Positions 1 through 5,116 of a DNA stretch of 5,116 bases are shown here, in pieces (the first letter of the stretch is position 1; each line of letters starts with the position of its first letter). The notes below the pieces were generated by a model that saw nothing but the letters and a program-made list of their open reading frames with translations, searched no databases and was not told the DNA's origin. Both the position numbers and the translations under genes were made by a program. The stretch covers positions 1 to 5,116 of the forward strand of contig JAFADM010000586.1 of assembly GCA_023424865.1 (NCBI GenBank), read 5' to 3'. Source of the DNA: Bacillota bacterium (lineage in GTDB: Bacteria; Bacillota_A; Clostridia; DSM-8532).

Positions 1-891
1 AAAGCTGACACTGTAAATGTTTTGTACCTTGTTTCCGCCCCTGTCCGTAAAATAAAAATAACCGTGATTATCGGGGGCTGATAAATCCGTAACGGCAGTC
101 TGAAGATGAAGCTTGCCGTCCACATAGCCTGCTCCTGTAAAGGAAATGCCGTCTACCTCCAAAGGCAAGGGAGAGGAGGGTTCAAGTACGATGGCAGTCC
201 AGTCCTCCCGTGAAAAATAGGTCATAAATTCCGGTCCGCCGCCGCCTCCAAACCGTACTTCCTTTACGGCCGGAGACAGGGGAATATCGGCTAAATTAAT
301 GTCCACGGGGATTTCGCGGTAATAGTGCTTATCACTTATGAATTCTCTGACAGAAAAGGTGATTTTGTCGCCTGTAATATTATGGTTTCCCCATTCTTCA
401 ATGGTAATAAGAAAGGTTGCCGTTTTTGTTTCCTCCTCATAGCCCAAAAGATCACAGGTGGCAGAACTGTCAAAGGGGCGCCGGATGGAATAGCTGTCAT
501 AGAGATCGGTGGTTTGATCCACACGGTTCCCTGTGAGATCCTGCAGCGTAATGTAAATTTCAGCCTTATTCTCATGAATATAAGCCGATACAACCTCCAT
601 TTTAATGCCATTGTCCACTGACGCTTTTTTTACGGGCATAAAGTATTGGGCAATCTGGGGAGATACATAAGACATAAGCTCATAAACAAGCGGGACGCGG
701 GCTGCGAGGATTGGGGTTGCGGTAAAAACGAGAACGAAAAGCAGAACAGAGGCCGCTGCAAACCGGCGTACATAAAGGCTGGAGCGGGCTTCTTTTCCTG
801 CAAAGCGGACCGACTTACCGGCTGTTTTTTTAATAATGGCTTCATCGGGATGTATTTGATCGTAAAGGGTCCTATAGGTTTCCTTAAACAT
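1..891 (-). CDS. DUF4179-type membrane protein, probable anti-sigma factor (3' end missing)
   Basis: Frame open from an ATG at 891 to the left edge: 297 codons without a stop, so the C-terminus is missing. Residues 1-42 are a charged, presumably cytoplasmic segment (it includes LYDQIHPDEAIIKKT). About 43-65 is one hydrophobic membrane helix (AAASVLLFVLVFTATPILAA). The remainder is presumably extracytoplasmic, with the stretch KMEVVSAYIHENKAEIYITL at about 98-117 that I recognise as typical of DUF4179 proteins found next to ECF sigma factors in Firmicutes; a DUF5643-like domain may follow. The start is fixed by AGGAGG at 898-903, six bases upstream. The start overlaps the last eight bases of the sigma gene, so the two are co-transcribed and probably translationally coupled. 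Inference: it holds the sigma factor at the membrane until a signal arrives. No HxxxCxxC zinc anti-sigma motif is visible in the N-terminal segment. Exact signal unknown. Confidence 0.85.
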   Translation of the reverse strand, partial: MFKETYRTLYDQIHPDEAIIKKTAGKSVRFAGKEARSSLYVRRFAAASVLLFVLVFTATPILAARVPLVYELMSYVSPQIAQYFMPVKKASVDNGIKMEVVSAYIHENKAEIYITLQDLTGNRVDQTTDLYDSYSIRRPFDSSATCDLLGYEEETKTATFLITIEEWGNHNITGDKITFSVREFISDKHYYREIPVDINLADIPLSPAVKEVRFGGGGGPEFMTYFSREDWTAIVLEPSSPLPLEVDGISFTGAGYVDGKLHLQTAVTDLSAPDNHGYFYFTDRGGNKVQNIYSVSF

Positions 892-1372
892 AAAAATCCT
901 CCTTTAAAATTTCCCTCAGCTTACACCGTGCCCGGGTAAGCTGGGTTCTTATTGCAGACGGCTTTTGACAAAGAGCCTTGCTGATAGCGTCAATACTCAA
1001 ATCCTCATAGTAAAAAAGGTGTATGACTGCCCGGTATTTCATGGGTAATTTCTCCAGCTCCCAAAAAAGCTGATTTTCCTCCCTGGTATGAAACACAAGA
1101 GATTCGTCCAGGGGTTGGCTCTTTCTTCTAAAAGCAGCAGCAGCCCATTTTTTACAGCAGTTTACAGTCACTCGAATGAACCAGGCTTTGCCATGTTCCT
1201 CCGAAGAAAACTGGGGCATTTTTCGGATAAACCGGTAAAATACTTCCTGATAGACATCCTCCGCATCACTTTTATTTCTCATATAAGAAAAAGCCAGGCG
1301 ATAGACCATGTCGGAGTAGTGGCCAATGATAGCCTCCGCTCGATCATCCGTACGCAATGATCGTTCATCCAT
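884..1372 (-). CDS. ECF-family RNA polymerase sigma factor
   Basis: A 162-residue protein, the usual size for an extracytoplasmic function (group 4) sigma-70 factor, which redirects RNA polymerase to a small regulon. Region 2 spans about residues 14-80, with the core-binding and -10 recognition signatures DAEDVYQEVFYRFI (36-49) and GKAWFIRVTVNCCKKW (61-76). Region 4 spans about 104-156: LPMKYRAVIHLFYYEDLS followed by a helix-turn-helix, IDAISKALCQKPSAIRTQLT, and RARCKLREIL. There is no region 1 or 3, as expected of ECF factors. The ATG at 1372 lies nine bases from GGAGG at 1382-1386; an out-of-frame ATG at 1376 sits between them. Its end overlaps the downstream DUF4179 gene by eight bases, the standard arrangement of a sigma factor with its membrane regulator. 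Autoregulation is usual for the family but the promoter is not clear here. The target regulon cannot be read from this window. Confidence 0.93.
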   Translation of the reverse strand: MDERSLRTDDRAEAIIGHYSDMVYRLAFSYMRNKSDAEDVYQEVFYRFIRKMPQFSSEEHGKAWFIRVTVNCCKKWAAAAFRRKSQPLDESLVFHTREENQLFWELEKLPMKYRAVIHLFYYEDLSIDAISKALCQKPSAIRTQLTRARCKLREILKEDFYV

Positions 1373-1380
1373 ACATTAAA

Positions 1381-1388
1381 TCCTCCTT
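1381..1388 (-). promoter_or_regulatory. Ribosome binding site of the sigma factor gene
   Basis: Minus-strand AAGGAGGA. It is nine bases (measured from GGAGG) before the ATG at 1372 that opens the sigma factor frame, and five bases before another ATG at 1376 that opens only a three-codon frame (ATG TAT GGA TGA). Confidence 0.8.
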
Positions 1389-1448
1389 ACATGAGTAATA
1401 CCCTGCAATACTTTGAAAAGCTACAAAAAATCTGTGAAATTCTTTGGG

Positions 1449-1477
1449 TTGTTAAAAATAGGATCCTTTTATATAAT
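1449..1477 (+). promoter_or_regulatory. Sigma-A type promoter of the AbrB-like gene
   Basis: TTGTTA at 1449-1454 (four of six matches to TTGACA), a 17-base spacer, and a perfect TATAAT at 1472-1477. Transcription would start near 1484 and leave a leader of about 75 bases before the ATG at 1560. Spacing and -10 match are ideal for the housekeeping sigma factor. No operator next to it is evident. Confidence 0.7.
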
Positions 1478-1505
1478 GTAAAGGGCCCGTAAATGCCAAA
1501 AAACC

Positions 1506-1524
1506 GGCAGGTGTTATGCCTGCC
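1506..1524 (+). other. Hairpin in the leader of the AbrB-like gene
   Basis: GGCAGG (1506-1511) and CCTGCC (1519-1524) form a perfect six-pair stem around a seven-base loop, within the predicted 5' untranslated region. Read on the plus strand it is not followed by a T-run, so it is not an intrinsic terminator in that direction. Read on the minus strand the same stem is followed two bases later by TTTTTT (1498-1503), which looks like a terminator, but no minus-strand gene ends here. Role unknown: it may be a messenger-stabilising structure or block antisense transcription. Confidence 0.45.
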
Positions 1525-1546
1525 AAACAGGGTCAACCAATTCTTT

Positions 1547-1552
1547 GAAGGG
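1547..1552 (+). promoter_or_regulatory. Ribosome binding site that decides the AbrB-like start
   Basis: GAAGGG sits seven bases before the ATG at 1560. The in-frame TTG at 1545 overlaps this site and cannot use it, so the ATG is the better start. The site is weaker than the AGGAGG motifs of the neighbouring genes. Confidence 0.6.
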
Positions 1553-1559
1553 TTTTGTA

Positions 1560-2720
1560 ATGGGGTATTATCTTGCAACATTGGCTGCAGCTTTGTCCGG
1601 AGGCTGGATCGGAATTAAAATCAAAATGCCGGCAGGGGCGCTTATCGGCTCCATGCTGGCTGTAGCCGCTTTCAATTTATTGACGGGCAAAGCAGCCTTT
1701 CCCTCTCAAACCGCAGTTGTTCTGCAATGTCTGACCGGTGCTTATATGGGTGCTAAAATAGGTAAGAGGGAAGCGCTGGACATGCTGAAAAGCGTAAAGG
1801 CAGGCGTGCTTCTTTCCCTTTGCATGTGCCTTTTCAGTACCCTTGTCAGTTTTCTTATTGTACGCTTTTCCGCTATGGATCCGGCAACCGCTCTTTTTTC
1901 AACAGCTCCGGGAGGAATTGCCGATATGTCCCTAATCGCCCTTGAAATGGGAGCGGATCCGGCTATTGTCGCCATTATGCAGGTCAGCCGCATCGTGGCC
2001 GTCGTTATGCTGATGCCTGCCCTCATAAAAAGAATAACCTTAAAAATGAGAAAAAAGGGTTTGACTTCCAATTTAAAAAAAGAACCTGTTGCAGCTCAGA
2101 TGAGTGCGTCGTGCAGTGCGACCATTGAAATGGGGGAAACGGCTTTACCGTTGACCAATGACAGGCTTTCTTCCCAGGATGAGGAAGGGCAGGGCAAAGA
2201 AGTCCGTGAGGTACCCCGGAAAAACATTAAAGCAATGCTGCTGACTCTGGCAGTCGGCCTGACCGCAGGCATTATCGGCAGGCTTCTTAAAATCCCCGCA
2301 GGGGCCATTACTTTCTCCATGATAGCCTGTGCCGCCTACCACATAAAAACAGACAGGGTCTACCTGCCTAAAAAAATGAGTCTGGTTGTGCAAATTTTTG
2401 CCGGCCTTGTCATTGGTCTTAAAATGGACATAGAGCAAATGACCGGTATGAGTCGGTTATTGCCCGTTATTTTCCCCGTCATGGCGGGTTATATCGTTTT
2501 TAATCTGGCCGCAGCCGCGCTGCTTAGCCGGTTTGCCCGCATGGACGGGGTAACCGCCCTGTATGCTTCCGCGTCGGGAGGCCTGGGAGATATGACCATC
2601 CTTGCGGATCAGGCGGGAGCCGATTCGGTAAAGGTTCTGTCGGTACACCTCATGCGGTATATCAGCGTGCTGATGCTCTACCCCTACCTGACCCGGCTCC
2701 TGCTTACCCTTTTCACATAA
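1560..2720 (+). CDS. AbrB-family duplicated integral membrane protein
   Basis: A 386-residue, strongly hydrophobic protein made of two homologous halves, the pattern of the membrane AbrB duplication family (Pfam AbrB, sometimes annotated as a putative ammonia monooxygenase). It is unrelated to the Bacillus DNA-binding AbrB. Half one covers residues 1-160 and half two about 224-386. Matching blocks are KMPAGALIGSM (22-32) with KIPAGAITFSM (244-254), LTGAYMGAKIG (58-68) with FAGLVIGLKMD (280-290), and MDPATALFSTAPGGIADMSL (106-125) with MDGVTALYASASGGLGDMTI (328-347). The conserved GG..DM motif in each half is presumably functional. A hydrophilic linker of about 60 residues (161-223) joins the halves. 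The start is ATG at 1560, chosen over an in-frame TTG at 1545 because of the ribosome binding site. It is a single-gene unit with its own promoter, converging on the chemoreceptor. The biochemical role of the family is not established; a transporter is plausible. Confidence 0.9.
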   Translation: MGYYLATLAAALSGGWIGIKIKMPAGALIGSMLAVAAFNLLTGKAAFPSQTAVVLQCLTGAYMGAKIGKREALDMLKSVKAGVLLSLCMCLFSTLVSFLIVRFSAMDPATALFSTAPGGIADMSLIALEMGADPAIVAIMQVSRIVAVVMLMPALIKRITLKMRKKGLTSNLKKEPVAAQMSASCSATIEMGETALPLTNDRLSSQDEEGQGKEVREVPRKNIKAMLLTLAVGLTAGIIGRLLKIPAGAITFSMIACAAYHIKTDRVYLPKKMSLVVQIFAGLVIGLKMDIEQMTGMSRLLPVIFPVMAGYIVFNLAAAALLSRFARMDGVTALYASASGGLGDMTILADQAGADSVKVLSVHLMRYISVLMLYPYLTRLLLTLFT

Positions 2721-2731
2721 CAGTATAACTA

Positions 2732-2754
2732 AAAATTGGGTTTATAGAAATCCA
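2732..2754 (-). terminator. Possible weak terminator downstream of the chemoreceptor
   Basis: On the minus strand TGGATTT and AAACCCA can pair around the loop CTAT with one A-C mismatch, followed by ATTTTT. It lies about 45 bases beyond the chemoreceptor stop, in the 76-base gap between convergent genes. The stem is weak. A second stem, CCGGA/TCCGG at 2771-2785, lies closer to the stop but has no T-run in either direction. I see no good terminator for the plus-strand gene. Confidence 0.3.
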
Positions 2755-2770
2755 GTTTCATATCGGAATA

Positions 2771-2785
2771 CCGGAGCTTTTCCGG
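2771..2785. repeat. Short inverted repeat between convergent genes
   Basis: CCGGA (2771-2775) and TCCGG (2781-2785) flank a five-base loop, and a ten-base perfect palindrome, ACCTGCAGGT, follows at 2786-2795, just before the chemoreceptor stop codon. Either could fold at the 3' end of both messages and protect or end them, but neither is followed by a run of T. Confidence 0.35.
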
Positions 2786-2796
2786 ACCTGCAGGTG

Positions 2797-4554
2797 CTAA
2801 ACCCTGAACCTGTCCAGAACCAGCCCCAGATCCGCTGCCAGGTTTTTGAGCTCCCCTGAGCTGGAAGCAATCTGTTCAATAGCGGCCAGCTGCTCCTCTG
2901 CAGAAGAAGCTACTTCCTGGGAGCTGGCTGAATTTTGCTGGGTGGAAGCGGATATTTCAAGAACAGTATTAGATATGCTGTCCTTTAAGTCCTTCATTCT
3001 AAGGCTGTCGGAGCTGATCTCGCCTACAATGCCCAGAAGGTTTGCAACTGCGCCTAAAATCTCGTTAAACACAACCTTTGCTGTTTCCACTGCCTCGTGC
3101 TGCTCTTTGAACACCCTATCCGACTGCTCCATGGTTTTTGCCGAGGTTTTGGAGTAATTGTTGATTTCATGTATAATGGCTTTAATTTCATTAACAGCCT
3201 GAGAAGACTGCTCCGCAAGCTTTCGGATTTCATCGGCCACCACGGCAAAGCCCCGTCCGGAGGTTCCTGCCCGGGCTGCTTCAATTGAAGCATTGAGGGC
3301 CAGCATATGGGTCTGCTCCGAAATTTCGGTAATGGTATCGGTGATAATATGGATTTTTCCGGTACTGGAATTCATTTGACCGATAGCTTCGCCAATTTGC
3401 TCCGAAAAACGCAGGCTTTCATCCTTAGCCTTCACAAGAGAAGCCACTGCGGTAAGTCCCTTGCCGCTTTGGGTGTGAGCTTCCTTTGCCAGCCTGTCCA
3501 TCCTTTGAGAGGAAGAGGTAACCGTTTCAATTCTTCCGGAAAGCTGTTCCATACCCTCGGCAATACGTTCTGCGCAAAGCGCTTCCTCACCTACGGCAAC
3601 CGCCACTTCCTGAACGGTTTTTGAAACATCGCCTATAGTGAGGGTGGATTCCTTCGTAATGGCAGCCAGGGTGTCTGAATGCTCCAACACCGCTCCAGCA
3701 GAGCTCTTAACCGAATGAAGGAGGTTTCGCATGTTTTCCAGCATCCGGTTAAAGGATTCGCCCAGGGAGCCGGTTTCATCCTTACTCTTAATTTTCAGGG
3801 CTTCTACGGCGAAATTGCCGTCGGAAACCTGCCGGAGGCCGTTGTCTATAAGTCTTACGGGCTTTGTAACATGGCGTACGAACAGGGATGTCATAAGAAT
3901 GCCCGCAAAAAGCATGATGACTGAAATAACAGCCAGAACATACAGGATATAATTGGAGCCTTCATTAAAGTCACTCATATAGGATCCGGCAGTAACAATC
4001 CAGCCCCAGTGGGGAGAGGCCTGAGAATAAGTAATCTTGGCAGCAGGTCTCTCTGAATTGGGAAGATTCCAGATATAGGTGACAAAGCCGCCACCGTTCT
4101 GAGCCGCACTTATTTGCTCCTGCACGGGATGAATCCCTTGGCTGCTTTTATCCTTAACCTCCCAGACGTTTTGCCCTTCCAAAGTAGGATGAGCCACTTC
4201 GGTGCCTAGAGCGTCGTATACGATAAAATAGCCGTTCCTGCCCAGATCAACATCGCTTTGGATGGGCCTTTTGCCGTCGGCTCCCATAGGGCCGAGCAAA
4301 TAAACCTTAACTTCCTCCTGGGCTTTTTCAAGGGTTAGAGTACCCTCAGCCACCTGCTGCTGCTTGGAATCAATGAGATGAAGAGCTTGCTGAACGGCGT
4401 TTTTAAGAATGATTTCGCCCTTTTCGTCCAGCTCCTGCTTGGAGATGAAGAAGCTGGCCAATCCTGTTGCAATAAGAGTAATTATAAGTAAGAGGCTGGA
4501 TGTTGCTACCAATTTGGCAAACAATGAACGGTTTAAACCTGTGAATCGTTTCAT
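2797..4554 (-). CDS. Methyl-accepting chemotaxis protein (Cache-HAMP-MCP signal domain)
   Basis: A 585-residue transmembrane chemoreceptor that senses an extracellular ligand and controls the CheA kinase through CheW. In order: membrane helix 1 at about 12-36; a periplasmic-side Cache domain at about 40-198, sCache_2-like ([20 protein letters not shown] at 105-124, then [15 protein letters not shown]); membrane helix 2 at about 202-226; HAMP at about 227-279 ([20 protein letters not shown]); and the coiled-coil signalling domain at about 300-585. The hairpin tip is highly conserved ([13 protein letters not shown], then [18 protein letters not shown], about 418-450), with H at 416 where N is usual. 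There is no NWETF-type CheR tether at the C-terminus. The start at 4554 is set by AGGAGG at 4561-4566, six bases upstream; a TTG at 4599 would add 15 basic residues but lacks a ribosome binding site. The start overlaps the stop of a small upstream ORF as ATGA. The ligand is unknown; small organic molecules are common for such Cache domains. Confidence 0.95.
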   Translation of the reverse strand: MKRFTGLNRSLFAKLVATSSLLLIITLIATGLASFFISKQELDEKGEIILKNAVQQALHLIDSKQQQVAEGTLTLEKAQEEVKVYLLGPMGADGKRPIQSDVDLGRNGYFIVYDALGTEVAHPTLEGQNVWEVKDKSSQGIHPVQEQISAAQNGGGFVTYIWNLPNSERPAAKITYSQASPHWGWIVTAGSYMSDFNEGSNYILYVLAVISVIMLFAGILMTSLFVRHVTKPVRLIDNGLRQVSDGNFAVEALKIKSKDETGSLGESFNRMLENMRNLLHSVKSSAGAVLEHSDTLAAITKESTLTIGDVSKTVQEVAVAVGEEALCAERIAEGMEQLSGRIETVTSSSQRMDRLAKEAHTQSGKGLTAVASLVKAKDESLRFSEQIGEAIGQMNSSTGKIHIITDTITEISEQTHMLALNASIEAARAGTSGRGFAVVADEIRKLAEQSSQAVNEIKAIIHEINNYSKTSAKTMEQSDRVFKEQHEAVETAKVVFNEILGAVANLLGIVGEISSDSLRMKDLKDSISNTVLEISASTQQNSASSQEVASSAEEQLAAIEQIASSSGELKNLAADLGLVLDRFRV

Positions 4555-4661
4555 GCGCGTCCTCCTAGGCTGCCGTCGTGCAGGTATAAACCGGAGCAAC
4601 AGTAATCCGTTTTAAGCCGGTTCAATACAGTCAGGCGGATGGGTATTATTACTAATACCAT
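4551..4661 (-). CDS. Small ORF coupled to the chemoreceptor, 36 residues, unknown function
   Basis: An ATG at 4661 opens 36 codons ending in TGA at 4551-4553. That stop overlaps the chemoreceptor ATG in the arrangement ATGA, and the chemoreceptor's AGGAGG lies inside the last codons of the small frame. The ATG is preceded by a perfect AGGAGG at 4669-4674 with a seven-base spacer, as strong as any site in the window. The peptide starts with a short hydrophobic run ([13 protein letters not shown]), has a Cys-Cys pair at 21-22 and ends DGSLGGRA. I recognise no family. It may be a true small protein, or a leader whose translation opens the receptor start site by coupling. Without comparative data a chance frame is possible, but the ribosome binding site and the overlap together make translation likely. 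Confidence 0.5.
   Translation of the reverse strand: MVLVIIPIRLTVLNRLKTDYCCSGLYLHDGSLGGRA
4561..4566 (-). promoter_or_regulatory. Ribosome binding site of the chemoreceptor
   Basis: Minus-strand AGGAGG, six bases before the ATG at 4554. It rules in this start over the TTG at 4599 and lies within the reading frame of the upstream small ORF. Confidence 0.85.
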
Positions 4662-4668
4662 CGTCAAA

Positions 4669-4674
4669 CCTCCT
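4669..4674 (-). promoter_or_regulatory. Ribosome binding site of the 36-codon ORF
   Basis: Minus-strand AGGAGG, seven bases before the ATG at 4661. It directly abuts an inverted repeat, TGTAAA-CC-TTTACA on the plus strand at 4674-4687, so folding or protein binding there could affect access to the site. Confidence 0.65.
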
Positions 4675-4916
4675 GTAAACCTTTACATCTTTCACTCTTT
4701 TGTGAAGACACCATTTAAAAGGGCTGTAGCTAAACAGCTAAAAACAGAGCCGAAGTGACTGCAAAACAGAGTGATCCGCATACTTGGTTTGGATGAAAAG
4801 GGCATTTTTTATACTCCCTGCTTTCCCGCACCCTGATAAATGATGATTTCAAGAAGCGCGGAAAGGATTAAATTGTCCTCTATCAAACTTTGGGGTTTGT
4901 TTTTCCAACTATGAAT

Positions 4917-4945
4917 TTGATTTTACAAAACGATTAGTTTACAAT
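4917..4945 (+). promoter_or_regulatory. Promoter of the helix-turn-helix gene, with operator-like repeat
   Basis: TTGATT (4917-4922), a 17-base spacer and TACAAT (4940-4945) fit a sigma-A promoter, ending 23 bases before the GTG start. Between the boxes lies an inverted repeat AAAC-GATTA-GTTT (4928-4940), and TTTACAA occurs twice with a 16-base period (4922-4928, 4938-4944). Placement inside the promoter suits a repressor site, possibly autoregulatory, but this is inference. Confidence 0.6.
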
Positions 4946-4952
4946 AGCCTAA

Positions 4953-4958
4953 AAGGAG
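4953..4958 (+). promoter_or_regulatory. Ribosome binding site of the helix-turn-helix gene
   Basis: AAGGAG, ten bases before GTG at 4969. The in-frame TTG at 4960 is too close to it, and the next in-frame ATG at 4993 is too far, so GTG is the best start. Confidence 0.6.
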
Positions 4959-4968
4959 TTTGATTATT

Positions 4969-5116
4969 GTGGGGCTGGCTATAAAAGTAAAAATGCTGCT
5001 TGCAGCAAAAGAAATGACGATTAGTGATTTGGCAGAAAAAATTGAACCGAAAACAACAGCTCAAAATATAGGTGCAAAGTTAAAACGTGATAACTTAACT
5101 GAAAGAGACTTGCATG
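4969..5116 (+). CDS. Small XRE/Cro-type helix-turn-helix regulator (3' end missing)
   Basis: The first 49 codons are present and the frame runs off the right edge. After a short lead the protein reads VKMLLAAKEMTISDLAEKI then EPKTTAQNIGAKLKRDNLTE, the layout of a Cro/C1-type DNA-binding domain: helix 1 (about 5-14), helix 2 (17-24, TISDLAEK), and a recognition helix (about 30-38). I recall short stand-alone proteins of about 70 residues with this pattern in Clostridia, so little may be missing. The start is taken as GTG at 4969. The coding sequence is visibly richer in A and T than the chemoreceptor and AbrB-like genes, which could reflect separate ancestry, although 148 bases is a short sample. 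It is transcribed away from the chemoreceptor unit, with its own promoter and an operator-like repeat, so autorepression is plausible. Whether it also controls the chemoreceptor cannot be told. Confidence 0.75.
   Translation, partial: MGLAIKVKMLLAAKEMTISDLAEKIEPKTTAQNIGAKLKRDNLTERDLH

Larger units (their letters stand above)
4662..4968. other. Gene-free divergent region between the chemoreceptor unit and the HTH gene
   Basis: About 300 bases without a convincing reading frame. It should hold the promoters of both divergent units. The plus-strand one is clear (4917-4945). For the minus strand the best -10 is TATAAA at 4808-4813, but I find no good -35 at the right distance and no flagellar sigma-D (TAAA...GCCGATAA) match. 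The region contains three CTGTTT-type repeats on the minus strand (4728-4769), a five-pair hairpin TTCAC/GTGAA at 4691-4706, a TGTAAA/TTTACA inverted repeat at 4674-4687, and a weak CAAAC/GTTTG hairpin followed by T's on the plus strand at 4884-4904. I do not recognise a cyclic-di-GMP or other known riboswitch. Confidence 0.5.

Noticed and set aside
325..621. Plus-strand reading frame of 98 codons opposite the DUF4179 gene
   Set aside because: It is antisense to a clearly coding minus-strand frame with family similarity, and lacks its own ribosome binding site.
1493..1618. Plus-strand 41-codon frame starting in the AbrB-like leader and overlapping its start
   Set aside because: Only a weak AAAGGG precedes it, mostly upstream of the predicted transcription start, and the product shows no recognisable features. 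More likely chance.
2145..2438. Minus-strand reading frame of 97 codons inside the AbrB-like gene
   Set aside because: It lies opposite a well-conserved repeat half of the membrane protein and resembles no family.
4555..4599. Fifteen-residue N-terminal extension of the chemoreceptor from a TTG
   Set aside because: No ribosome binding site, an Arg-rich extension before a normal signal-anchor, and a perfect AGGAGG placed for the ATG at 4554.
4884..4904. Plus-strand hairpin CAAAC/GTTTG followed by T5 as a terminator
   Set aside because: The stem has five mostly A-T pairs and no plus-strand gene ends upstream, so it is not a convincing terminator.
4662..4968. Cyclic-di-GMP riboswitch upstream of the chemoreceptor
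   Set aside because: Such riboswitches often precede clostridial chemoreceptors, but I cannot find the conserved GEMM core or a matching class II layout on the minus strand.

Overview
The window looks like a chromosomal piece of a low-to-mid GC Gram-positive bacterium, most likely a motile member of the Clostridia. The clues are near-perfect AGGAGG ribosome binding sites before most genes, a sigma-A type promoter with a perfect TATAAT, an ECF sigma factor paired with a DUF4179-type membrane protein, and a Cache-HAMP chemoreceptor. I cannot name a genus. I see no rRNA, tRNA, CRISPR array, insertion sequence or origin.

Layout. At the left (1-1372, minus strand) lies a two-gene signalling operon: an ECF sigma factor followed, with an 8-base overlap, by a single-pass membrane protein of the DUF4179 class, which is the likely anti-sigma factor and runs off the left edge. 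A divergent intergenic region (1373-1559) carries a clear sigma-A promoter on the plus strand and a hairpin in the leader of the next gene. The plus-strand gene at 1560-2720 is a duplicated AbrB-family membrane protein of unknown transport or regulatory role. It converges on a complete methyl-accepting chemotaxis protein (2797-4554, minus strand).

The chemoreceptor is preceded by a small, apparently undocumented 36-codon reading frame (4551-4661) with a perfect AGGAGG. Its stop codon overlaps the receptor start as ATGA, which suggests a translationally coupled small protein or leader peptide. Upstream is a gene-free stretch of about 300 bases with short repeats and hairpins. A divergent plus-strand gene for a small helix-turn-helix regulator then begins at 4969 and runs off the right edge. 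It has its own recognisable promoter with an operator-like repeat inside it.

How they work together: sigma factor and DUF4179 protein form one envelope-to-transcription signalling pair. The chemoreceptor would feed a CheA/CheW system encoded elsewhere. Nothing in the sequence links the AbrB-like protein or the helix-turn-helix protein functionally to the others. Most of the window is ordinary; the coupled small ORF and the leader around it are the parts most worth a second look.
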